DNA from: an uncultured Lachnospiraceae bacterium
GTDB taxonomy: Bacteria > Bacillota > Clostridia > Lachnospirales > Lachnospiraceae
Direction of reading: 5' to 3'
NCBI GenBank assembly: GCA_946407725.1
Contig: CAMJPM010000007.1
Location: 1 to 64,000 of the forward strand
Length of the DNA: 64,000 bases
This document shows positions 29,667 through 38,197 of this stretch, in pieces. The notes below the pieces were generated by a model, which worked only from the letters and a program-made list of their open reading frames with translations, was not told where the DNA came from and searched no databases. The position numbers were made by a program, and so were the translations under genes. Every line of letters starts with the position of its first letter. Positions within the stretch are counted from its first letter, which is position 1.

Positions 29667-31730
29667 TTACCGTTTATTTCTGTTAGTCCCGAAACGCATT
29701 ATCACAAATACCACAATTCCTATGATAAAGAGGATAAAAAGAAGCATTCTCTTGATATTAACGGGCTTTCTCTCATTCTTTTTCGCATTCTTTTTTTCAG
29801 AAGTATCTGTTTTAAGGGACTTTGCATTCCTGATCTTGCTCTTTATCTCAGCCTGGGAGATCTTTTCCTGAACCTCCGCATCCCCGGTTTTTTTCTTATT
29901 TTCACTGATACCGTTACCGGAAGCCGGCTTACCGGAAGCTTTATTGTCGGAAGCTGTATTGCCGGAAGCCGAGTTACCGGAAGCAGAATTACCGGAAACC
30001 TTCTTTTTGGTATCATTTCCGCTGGCGGTCTTCTTTGAACTGTTTCCGCTGGCAGTCTTCTTTGAACTGCTCTTTCCGCTTGAAGTCTTACTTGAACCGC
30101 TCTTTCCGCTTGTGGATGTTTTCTTTGAACTGCTTCCGCTGGATGGATACTTAACACTGCTGCCGCCTCCGCTGCTGTTCTTTGAAGCAGATCCGGAGGA
30201 AACAGAGCTCGTGCCCGTAGATTTTCCGGTGCCGGAGCTCTTGCTGCTGCCGGTCCCTGAAGAGGAGGTGAGAGTGGACTTTTCCTTTTCTCCCTTTATG
30301 GTGATCTTTTTGGACTTGACAGCACTTAAATTTCCTGCCTTGTCTTCGATAACAGCATAGGCAGTATATGTGCCTCCGGCTTCAAGCCCGGAAAAATCAT
30401 ATTCCCCGTCCTCGGTCTTCTTTCCTCCGCTCTTTACCTTCTCGGCATCGGGAGCGCTGTCCCCTTTCTTTACCAGAGAACAATAATAATACTTGATGCC
30501 GCTCTCACTGTCCTTTCCCTTTACCGTCACCGAAGCGGAGCCGTCACCTGCAGTGCCCTTTACGCTGGTTACCTCGGGTTTTTTCTCATCATACCAGATA
30601 CCCTCAGTGGAAATATAAGAAATATTGCCAGCCTTATCAGTGATCTTCGCATATACAAAATTCAGCTTATTCTTTGTGAGAGAAACCTTTGAAGAGTATT
30701 CCTTCCACTTATCCTTAAAGTTCTTATCTACGTCGCTTTCATCGGTATAGCACTTATTCGAAATATAATAGTATATTTTACCGATCCCTGAACCGTCACT
30801 CTCATCCTGTCCGGTTATCTCTGCTTTTTGGGACTCATTGATGAATATTTTTTCTTTTTTTTCAGTCTGGAGCTTTTTCCAGCTGTCGTCGTCTACTTCA
30901 ATCTTGCCCTCGGGAGCTTTGTTATCGAAATTCACGGGCCCGACTGTCTTTTCCACCGCATTTTGGCTGGCAGAAGTCCTGAAATACAGCTTCTTTGTCA
31001 CTCCCTTGCCGGTTCCTTTAAGAACGTAGGAGTTAGCATAAGTTCCACTTGCACTGTCACAAACAGTAAATCCGGATGCGGTAATGGCTACCTGATCCTT
31101 ATACCAGTCAGCCGCAGTCTCTTTTCCGTTATAAAGAGGCTTGGGATCGGCAGTTGGATCGGTTGTTGGATCGGTTGTTGCAGCGTTTGTAACAAGAAAC
31201 AGGGCGTTCCCGGAAACAATCTGAGCTCCCTTAGGCATGTATGTTATCTTTATGGAATACACTCCGGGCTCAATCTTCTTATCAGCGCCTAAAGAAAGCT
31301 CCCTATATGTTTTATTCTTTATCACAAAAGGTACATAAGGGTATTGATCGAGAATTTCAAAGAATTTAATATCGGGATTGTCTACGCTGCTTTTATCATA
31401 GTCCCCATTGGCGTCTTTCTTAGCACTGCCTGACAGATCAATGACAGAGATCAGCGTATTCTCGCTAACACCTTTGGCGGACATATCCAGGCTCTCTCCG
31501 TCATATTCGGCAGTAATATTCTTATCCTTTCCCAGGTGATCTCTGAGATATACATTATCCTCTGCCCAGTCTGACGCTTTCACCTCAAAGCTGTGTTTAG
31601 TGCTTTCTCCCGGAACGGAAAAACTATATGGATCCGCAAAGCATACTACTTTCAACACAGCACAAAACACGGCCGTTATAAGGACCGTTGTTATTATCTT
31701 ATTTCTTTTATTATTCATTCTGCTGCCCAT
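29667..31730 (-). CDS. Secreted/surface protein with Ig-like segments, Ser/Lys/Gly-rich low-complexity stalk, ASGN repeats and C-terminal TM anchor
   Basis: Signal/TM start, FDNKAPEGKIEV, SGKSSSKKTASGN...SASGNSASGNTASDNKASGKPASGNG, C-terminal MLLFILFIIGIVVFVIMRFGTNRNKR. Confidence 0.75.
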   Translation of the reverse strand: MGSRMNNKRNKIITTVLITAVFCAVLKVVCFADPYSFSVPGESTKHSFEVKASDWAEDNVYLRDHLGKDKNITAEYDGESLDMSAKGVSENTLISVIDLSGSAKKDANGDYDKSSVDNPDIKFFEILDQYPYVPFVIKNKTYRELSLGADKKIEPGVYSIKITYMPKGAQIVSGNALFLVTNAATTDPTTDPTADPKPLYNGKETAADWYKDQVAITASGFTVCDSASGTYANSYVLKGTGKGVTKKLYFRTSASQNAVEKTVGPVNFDNKAPEGKIEVDDDSWKKLQTEKKEKIFINESQKAEITGQDESDGSGIGKIYYYISNKCYTDESDVDKNFKDKWKEYSSKVSLTKNKLNFVYAKITDKAGNISYISTEGIWYDEKKPEVTSVKGTAGDGSASVTVKGKDSESGIKYYYCSLVKKGDSAPDAEKVKSGGKKTEDGEYDFSGLEAGGTYTAYAVIEDKAGNLSAVKSKKITIKGEKEKSTLTSSSGTGSSKSSGTGKSTGTSSVSSGSASKNSSGGGSSVKYPSSGSSSKKTSTSGKSGSSKTSSGKSSSKKTASGNSSKKTASGNDTKKKVSGNSASGNSASGNTASDNKASGKPASGNGISENKKKTGDAEVQEKISQAEIKSKIRNAKSLKTDTSEKKNAKKNERKPVNIKRMLLFILFIIGIVVFVIMRFGTNRNKR

Positions 31731-31870
31731 TTTTCAACCACTCCCCTTTACTGATCAAAACCCATGAGAAAACAGAAAACCCAAAACATAACTACCTATA
31801 TTTTATTATAACCATTGATAAACCGTCAATACAGGCAGAAAAATAAATATATAAACATATTGTTAATTTC

Positions 31871-31922
31871 TTGACAATCTATCTTTTTTGGTATATCTTA
31901 TTTACTATATACTATTGTTATA
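31871..31922 (+). promoter_or_regulatory. Candidate promoter region of the zinc ADH gene
   Basis: ttgaca followed by AT-rich DNA with tatctt and tataat hexamers upstream of the RBS gaaaggag; the exact -10 is ambiguous. Confidence 0.35.
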
Positions 31923-31952
31923 ATCACATAATATGAAAGGAGATTTGTTTTT

Positions 31953-33014
31953 ATGAAAGGTTTTGCCATGCTGGGTATCGGAAAGACAGGCTGGATAGAG
32001 AAGGAGCGTCCCAAATGCGGACCCCTTGATGCTATTGTAAAGCCCCTTGCTCTGTCCCCCTGTACCTCTGATATCCACACCGTTTGGGAAGGTGCCCTCG
32101 GTGAAAGACATGACATGATCCTCGGACACGAGGGTTGCGGTGTTGTAGACGAGGTAGGAGAACTGGTTAAGGATTTCAAGGTAGGCGACAGGGTTATGGT
32201 TGCAGCAATCACTCCCGACTGGTCATCTCTTGAGGCACAGGGCGGATATCCCATGCACTCCAACGGAATGCTTGCAGGATGGAAGTTCTCAAACTTCAAG
32301 GACGGTGTTTTCGGCGAGTATTTCCACGTAAACGAGGCTGATGCCAATCTGGCGTTCCTGCCTGATTCCATTACTCCCGAAGAAGCCTGCATGCTTTCCG
32401 ACATGGTTCCTACAGGTTTCCACGGCGTAGAGCTCGCTGATGTTCAGTTCGGCGACACAGTACTTGTAAACGGGATCGGCCCTGTAGGTCTTATGAGTGT
32501 TGCCGGTGCAAACTTAAGGGGCGCATCCAGGATCATCTGCGTGGGAACAAGGCCCGCATGCCGTGAAGCAGCTTCAAAGTACGGCGCAACCGATTTCATC
32601 AGCTACAAGGAAGGCGCCATTGACGAGCAGGTTATGAAGCTTACTAATAACCAGGGAGTTGACAAGGTTATCGTTGCAGGCGGCGGCGTTGAGTCCTTTG
32701 ATGCCATGATCAAGGCCCTTAAGCCCGGCGGAAAGATCGGAAACGTAAACTATCTCGGAAGCGGCGACTATGTAACGATCCCCAGAGTTGAATGGGGCTG
32801 CGGAATGGGACATAAGCAGATCGCAGGAGGCCTTATGCCCGGCGGCCGTTTAAGGCTCCAGAAGCTTGCAAGCCTTGTTGAGTGCGGAAAGCTCAATGTT
32901 AAGCACCTTATCACCCACAGATTTGAAGGCTTTGAAAAGGTTGAAGACGCCCTTATGCTCATGAAGGATAAGCCGGCAGATCTTATCAAGCCCGTTGTCA
33001 AGATCAGTGACTGA
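31953..33014 (+). CDS. Zinc-dependent (NADP) secondary alcohol dehydrogenase, TBADH/CbADH-like
   Basis: MKGFAMLGIGKTGWIEKERPKCGPLDAIVKPLALSPCTSDIHTVWEGALGERHDMILGHE; GPVGLMSVAGANLRGASRIICVGTRP. Confidence 0.95.
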   Translation: MKGFAMLGIGKTGWIEKERPKCGPLDAIVKPLALSPCTSDIHTVWEGALGERHDMILGHEGCGVVDEVGELVKDFKVGDRVMVAAITPDWSSLEAQGGYPMHSNGMLAGWKFSNFKDGVFGEYFHVNEADANLAFLPDSITPEEACMLSDMVPTGFHGVELADVQFGDTVLVNGIGPVGLMSVAGANLRGASRIICVGTRPACREAASKYGATDFISYKEGAIDEQVMKLTNNQGVDKVIVAGGGVESFDAMIKALKPGGKIGNVNYLGSGDYVTIPRVEWGCGMGHKQIAGGLMPGGRLRLQKLASLVECGKLNVKHLITHRFEGFEKVEDALMLMKDKPADLIKPVVKISD

Positions 33015-33038
33015 GATCAATAATGCAGTATAATAACG

Positions 33039-33070
33039 TGCGGAGAGGCTGCCGGTCTCTCCGCATTTTT
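33039..33070 (+). terminator. Intrinsic terminator after the zinc ADH gene
   Basis: tgcggagag-gctgccggt-ctctccgca + ttttt. Confidence 0.88.
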
Positions 33071-33110
33071 GAGCTATCTTTAAAGACACAGCAAAGGCAG
33101 CGCCAAACAC

Positions 33111-34079
33111 ATGAAAATCCTTGTAATATCCGGCTTTCTCGGTGCAGGGAAAACCACTTTTATTAAAGAACTGTCAGAAAGAACAAAGATCAAGCCCGTG
33201 ATCCTTGAGAATGAGTATGCTTCCGTCAATGTGGATGAAAGCATCCTTAAGGAAAATACGGACTTAAGCGTCTGGGAAAGCAATGAAAACTGTATATGCT
33301 GTTCGGGAAAATCCGATTTTGCTTTTACCCTGCTGACCATTTCCAATTCCCTTGATCCGGAATACCTGGTAGTGGAACCCACCGGCGTGGGCTATCTGTC
33401 GAAGGTAATGGAGAACATAAGCAGGATCGAATATGAACGCATTTCTGCGCTTCCCCCGGTTACGGTCATTGACCCCATGGGTTTTGAACGGGGATTGAAA
33501 CTGTACAAAAGCCTGTATTCAGACCATATTAAATATGCCGGAACCATAGTCTTATCAAAATGCGACCTCTGCCGGGATAATGAAACTGTCAGACGGGTTA
33601 AAGATAAATTGTCTGAAATAAACCCCGATGCGCACATACTCTCCTCTGATTACAGAAACGAAGGGGACGCCTTCTGGTCAGGCCTGTTTGAAGACAGGGA
33701 TTACAGCCATTCTGATCCCGTAATACAAGCCCCGGAAAAAAACGAACCGGATTTTGAAAAGCTGGTCATTATGAACGCAGGGGCAGATTCTGTGGGAAGT
33801 ATTGTCTCTCTCATGGAAGAATTTCTCCGCTTCCGTTATGGACATATCATCAGGGCAAAGGGTACTATAAGGGTTAATGATGCGCTGCTTCGCGCAGATC
33901 TTTCCGAAGAGCGATATCTGATAACCGCTGCCGGTAAAAGCTCAGAAACCGGATTTGTGATAATAGGGAAAGACCTGGACAGAACTTCCTTAATGATGAG
34001 GTTAAGCTCCGATAATTATATTCCCGTCAGGAACAGAGATAAAACATCTAAAGATCATAAAAGACTTTTCGGTTTATGA
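33111..34079 (+). CDS. CobW/COG0523 G3E-family GTPase (putative metallochaperone)
   Basis: SGFLGAGKTTFIKEL Walker A; CICC motif (NENCICCSGKSDFAF); VVEPTGVGYLSKV; LSKCDLC. Confidence 0.9.
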   Translation: MKILVISGFLGAGKTTFIKELSERTKIKPVILENEYASVNVDESILKENTDLSVWESNENCICCSGKSDFAFTLLTISNSLDPEYLVVEPTGVGYLSKVMENISRIEYERISALPPVTVIDPMGFERGLKLYKSLYSDHIKYAGTIVLSKCDLCRDNETVRRVKDKLSEINPDAHILSSDYRNEGDAFWSGLFEDRDYSHSDPVIQAPEKNEPDFEKLVIMNAGADSVGSIVSLMEEFLRFRYGHIIRAKGTIRVNDALLRADLSEERYLITAAGKSSETGFVIIGKDLDRTSLMMRLSSDNYIPVRNRDKTSKDHKRLFGL

Positions 34080-34105
34080 TTTCAGGGAGGACCACAGGGC
34101 GGAAA

Positions 34106-35563
34106 TCACCCGGATTTCCTGTCTATGACGCTCTTTTTCCACTGGATCCAGAAAAAAATACCATATACCCCGAAAAACAGGCATGAGGATATGGCCAATG
34201 TAAAAAAGCTGTTTAAATTCAGCCTTTTAACCCATAACGACGCCGCAAGCGATAATAACGATGCCGGCAGAATATATAGTATATGAAGCTTCCTCAAAAA
34301 TGCCGTAACACTGAATTTGGGATTCTTTTCCCTGAAATATTTTCGTAAAGCCGCTGTCTGTACCAGAAGCACGGCAAACTCGGCAATGGTGGTTCCCACT
34401 GCGGCACCGGCAGAAGCGAATCCCGGAATAAGGATGATATTGACTATCACATCCACCACCGCTCCAACGATCTCCGATAATAACACCACCTTTTCCTTCC
34501 CCAGGGGAATGAACATCTGTATGCCTATGATATTTGTGATCCCGATAAAAAGAAGGGTGGGCATGATGATCTGCATCGGGGCTATTGAGCCCTCAAATGC
34601 AGCTCCTGAAATAAAAATAATGGATTCCCCTGCAAAGAATATAAAATAGAGCATTAAGGGAACAGACACAGATAACACAAAATAGAAAGCCTTTTTGCCG
34701 ATATCCACAAACTTCGAAACGCTCCCCTGCTCTATATAATACGATGCCCTGGGCAGAAGCACAGCCCCCAGGGAAGTCACCAGACTCACAAAAACGGATT
34801 TTATTTTTACAGCGGCATTGTAATACCCTACTTCGGTATCTGAAGTCATAAATCCCAGCATCACCGTATCCAGATGTGTATAAATTGTAGTGGCACAGGA
34901 CATGGCAAAAAAGATCATGACAGGCTTCAAATGGCGTTTTATGTTATAACCGCCCACCGGCTTAAAGCTTATGTATTTCCCGGCGCAGATAAAATTTATC
35001 AATCCCGGGGCCGAGCCCGCAAAAACGGTAATTGCACCGTATATAAGATAATCACTCTTTTCACGTATCAGAAGAAGCATGGCGATAAGTGAAATAACCT
35101 TGCAGATAACAGATCTGATGGTGATAAATGTATACTTTTCCAGTCCCCTGTATAGCCATTCCGCCCCAATGGCACTGAAAATAATCATCAGGCTTGTGAT
35201 ATAGTACAGAGTTTTTTCACTGTAAAGCCTTGGAACAAAGAAGATCAGGGTAAAAAGTAGGATATAGGATATCAGGCTCATGATGAGGCTTATAAATAAC
35301 AGCTCATGAGTTACTCTGCTGAGTTCTTCCTTATCATCCCTGACACGGGCACAGGCTCTGATACCGTATGTCGGTATACCAAGCTGTGAGAGCATAACAA
35401 AATAAGTGATAAAGGATACCGCAAAGGAAACCTTTCCCGTTCCCTCGGGAAGAAGAACCCTGGATACATATGGAAATGAAATGATGGGAAAAATGATGGA
35501 TGTCAGCGTAAGAAGAGCATTCATCCCGAAATTCAGTTTTATGGAGGGCTCTCTGTTTTTCAT
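34106..35563 (-). CDS. Polysaccharide flippase (Wzx/oligosaccharide MATE-like)
   Basis: NALLTLTSIIFPIISFPYVSRVLLPEGTGKVSFA; GAEWLYRGLEKYTFIT. Confidence 0.9.
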   Translation of the reverse strand: MKNREPSIKLNFGMNALLTLTSIIFPIISFPYVSRVLLPEGTGKVSFAVSFITYFVMLSQLGIPTYGIRACARVRDDKEELSRVTHELLFISLIMSLISYILLFTLIFFVPRLYSEKTLYYITSLMIIFSAIGAEWLYRGLEKYTFITIRSVICKVISLIAMLLLIREKSDYLIYGAITVFAGSAPGLINFICAGKYISFKPVGGYNIKRHLKPVMIFFAMSCATTIYTHLDTVMLGFMTSDTEVGYYNAAVKIKSVFVSLVTSLGAVLLPRASYYIEQGSVSKFVDIGKKAFYFVLSVSVPLMLYFIFFAGESIIFISGAAFEGSIAPMQIIMPTLLFIGITNIIGIQMFIPLGKEKVVLLSEIVGAVVDVIVNIILIPGFASAGAAVGTTIAEFAVLLVQTAALRKYFREKNPKFSVTAFLRKLHILYILPASLLSLAASLWVKRLNLNSFFTLAISSCLFFGVYGIFFWIQWKKSVIDRKSG

Positions 35564-35571
35564 GACGAACC

Positions 35572-36084
35572 CTACTCCCCGTTCATCATTTTGAAGTATA
35601 ACTTCTGAATTCCGCAGTTATAACAGAGAACAAGCGCAATAACTCCTCCGAGGACTGCCTGGGCAATCTCATAGGGAAGCTTGATCATTGCATATTCAAA
35701 GGTGCTGTAAACAAAAGTCTTCCCGAGAGTATAACCCGTTACCATTATTATCCCACCCAGGATCACTCCTATGACAGCACCAGCCTTCTGATTATCACGC
35801 ATTATTCTATGGGAAAACAGCGAAATGACCACAGCCTGCAGTCCGTGGGTCACAAGGGACACAAACATGGGCAGTGGATAGAATATCATATCCCCAAGGA
35901 ATGAGCCTATTCCGCCTACAACAAATGCTTCCATGGGATCTAATAGAATGGCTGCCAGGCATATCACAGCATCACAGAGATACAGATGCCCTCCGGGAAC
36001 AGGTATGCCGAACGAACTCATGGCAATATTCATCGCCAGAAACAGCGCAGTTATGGTGATCCTTTTTGTTTTGATGCCTGTCAT
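35572..36084 (-). CDS. ECF transporter S component (solitary)
   Basis: ITALFLAMNIAMSSFGIPVPGGHLYLCDAVICLAAILLDPMEAFVVGGIGSFLGD. Confidence 0.88.
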   Translation of the reverse strand: MTGIKTKRITITALFLAMNIAMSSFGIPVPGGHLYLCDAVICLAAILLDPMEAFVVGGIGSFLGDMIFYPLPMFVSLVTHGLQAVVISLFSHRIMRDNQKAGAVIGVILGGIIMVTGYTLGKTFVYSTFEYAMIKLPYEIAQAVLGGVIALVLCYNCGIQKLYFKMMNGE

Positions 36085-36090
36085 GCCGTG

Positions 36091-36119
36091 ATTATAGACT
36101 ATCAGCTGAGTAAAGTAAA
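36091..36119 (-). promoter_or_regulatory. Promoter of the ECF S gene with -10 only 6 nt from the ATG (leaderless candidate)
   Basis: Minus strand TTTACT-17 nt-TATAAT-cacggc-ATG; no Shine-Dalgarno. Confidence 0.6.
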
Positions 36120-36150
36120 GAAAAATAAGGCAGCAATGTATTAGTAATTA

Positions 36151-36240
36151 TCCATCGTATTATATCGTAAACTGCCGTATTTTATCATAATTTATCGTAT
36201 TTCTCTTTATTTTTAATAATTTATCGTAATTTGTTGTATT
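36151..36240. repeat. 10-bp phased degenerate repeat array (TTTATCGTAT consensus)
   Basis: CGTA/CATA cores at 36156, 36166, 36176, 36186, 36196, then CGTA/TGTA at 36225 and 36235. Confidence 0.75.
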
Positions 36241-36254
36241 TTGACCAATTTCTC

Positions 36255-36284
36255 TTGACAGCCTTTGTTTTTTCAGCATATCAT
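36255..36284 (+). promoter_or_regulatory. Promoter of the ORC/Cdc6-like ATPase gene with -10 only 6 nt from the ATG (leaderless candidate)
   Basis: TTGACA-18 nt-TATCAT-aaaacc-ATG; no Shine-Dalgarno. Confidence 0.6.
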
Positions 36285-36290
36285 AAAACC

Positions 36291-37451
36291 ATGAAAAATA
36301 ATCCATACCGTCCCGGAGCCGGATTGATGCCGGGTTACCTTGCGGGAAGAGAAAATGACATAGAAACCGCTTCCGAATCCTTCAGCGGTCTGGCGAATGG
36401 GATACCGGTCCGGTCCATAGCTTATACGGGATTCAAGGGTGTCGGAAAGACAGTTCTTCTTAACCGTCTTCAGGAAATTTCTGAGGATAAAGGAATTGCC
36501 TCTTATCACATTGAAGTGACAAAAGCAGGCTCCTTTATTTCAAAGCTCAATAACTGCTGCCGTAAATACCTTAGAACCGGCAATTTTACAGATGTTCTCG
36601 GAAATATCTTTGCTGATGCTCTCGACTCTCTGAAGGCTCTGGAGCTTTCCTTTGAACCGGAAAGCAATAAATTTTCGCTTTCCATGCAGGAGAAGATGCT
36701 GTATTCATCAACAGACATTTCCCAGAATCTCCAGGATCTCTTTGAATCCATAGGAGAACTTGCAAAAAAGAAAAACCGTCCGATATGCTTTTTCATTGAT
36801 GAATTTCAGTATTCGTCCCAGGAAGAGATAGATGCTTTTATTTCAGCTGTTCACAGAACAAACCAGCTTTCCTATCCTCTCATGGCTGTCTGTGCCGGCA
36901 CGCCTGAATTATTAAAGATGCTGTATAAAGAAAAGACATATGTGGAAAGGCTGTTTCTCTTTCCAAAGATCGATCTCCTTTCCATTAATGAAGTAGAGGA
37001 AGCAATTAATATACCCGCAGCCAGGGACGGACTAAAATTTGACGGTTCCGCCATAGAAAGGATCTTTGAGATAACACAGGGTTACCCTTTCTTTGTCCAG
37101 CAATACGGGCAGATCATTTATAAACATGCTGAAAGCGCTTCAACAATAGATCTGGAAATAACAAATAAGTTTTTACCGGAATACTATTCCGAGCTGGACA
37201 ATAACTTCTATATGATCCGTTATGAAGACAGAGGTGAACTGGAAAAGCAGTGTCTTTCAGCAATGGCCGCTCAGGATTCATTCCCCTGTCGTGTTTCGGA
37301 TATAGCAAAAACCCTGAATAAAGAGATCAAACAGATCTCCCCAACTCTGTCCAGACTCAAAACAAAGGGACTTATCACATATGAAAACCCCGGCGAAGTG
37401 GATTTCACTGTTCCGGGATTTGCAGACTATATAAAGCGCAGGAGCGGGTAA
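36291..37451 (+). CDS. AAA+/ORC-like ATP-binding protein
   Basis: YRPGAGLMPGYLAGRENDIE, Walker A GFKGVGKTVLLNRL, Walker B-like ICFFIDEFQY, C-terminal winged-helix; start MKNNPYRPG (36291). Confidence 0.88.
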   Translation: MKNNPYRPGAGLMPGYLAGRENDIETASESFSGLANGIPVRSIAYTGFKGVGKTVLLNRLQEISEDKGIASYHIEVTKAGSFISKLNNCCRKYLRTGNFTDVLGNIFADALDSLKALELSFEPESNKFSLSMQEKMLYSSTDISQNLQDLFESIGELAKKKNRPICFFIDEFQYSSQEEIDAFISAVHRTNQLSYPLMAVCAGTPELLKMLYKEKTYVERLFLFPKIDLLSINEVEEAINIPAARDGLKFDGSAIERIFEITQGYPFFVQQYGQIIYKHAESASTIDLEITNKFLPEYYSELDNNFYMIRYEDRGELEKQCLSAMAAQDSFPCRVSDIAKTLNKEIKQISPTLSRLKTKGLITYENPGEVDFTVPGFADYIKRRSG

Positions 37452-37565
37452 ACGCATTAACTTTGATGAAAACATAATTTAAGGTACATGGTACCCAGAA
37501 TGCTTTTAATTTGCAGACATCCATGGCAGGTACTATAATCAGAACAGCGGAGGTCAATCAGTAAT

Positions 37566-38096
37566 ATGCCGGCACTAAAAGAGGAATTAAAAACCATTGA
37601 GGATATATATATGCTCCCGGAAGGCTCAAGAGCTGAGCTCATTGACGGCATTATGTATGACATGGCTCCTCCCTCCGGAACACATCAAAAGATATCTGCG
37701 GATCTTTTGACGGATATTGTGAATTACATACGGTTAAAACAGGGTGAGTGCCAGGCCTTCCATGCTCCTTTTCCTGTATTTCTTAATGATGATGACTTAA
37801 ACTATGTTGAGCCGGATATCACTGTGATCTGTGACAAAGGGAAGATCGATGAGAAAGGCTGCCATGGGGCTCCGAATTTCATAATTGAAATAGTGAGTCC
37901 TTCCAGCGTAAAAATGGATTATATGATAAAACTATTTAAGTACCGCAACTCCGGAGTCAGGGAATACTGGATTGTCGATCCGCTGAAAAAAATGGTTCGT
38001 ACCTACCTCTTTGAGGAAAATGAAACCCAGGATTATTCTTTTGCAGAAAAGATTCCTGTCGGAATTTATCCCGATCTCAGGCTGCGTATCTACTGA
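37566..38096 (+). CDS. Uma2-family (DUF820) putative restriction-endonuclease-fold protein
   Basis: EDIYMLPEGSRAELIDGIMYDMAPPSGTHQKI; YVEPDITVICD; PNFIIEIVSPSS; YRNSGVREYWIVDP. Confidence 0.92.
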   Translation: MPALKEELKTIEDIYMLPEGSRAELIDGIMYDMAPPSGTHQKISADLLTDIVNYIRLKQGECQAFHAPFPVFLNDDDLNYVEPDITVICDKGKIDEKGCHGAPNFIIEIVSPSSVKMDYMIKLFKYRNSGVREYWIVDPLKKMVRTYLFEENETQDYSFAEKIPVGIYPDLRLRIY

Positions 38097-38197
38097 TCAC
38101 AACGACCATGGCTGAATTCTGTCCTTTGATATGCAAAGTTTCTTCCCAAAAATGCGATCCTGATTTTAACGGGTATACTTAAAATGGAGAGATATGG

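Noticed and set aside
29900-30360. Plus-strand ORF 29944-30360 (Leu/Phe/Glu-rich 138 aa)
   Set aside because: It is the antisense reading of the Ser/Lys/Gly-rich repeat region of the surface protein; composition is an artefact.
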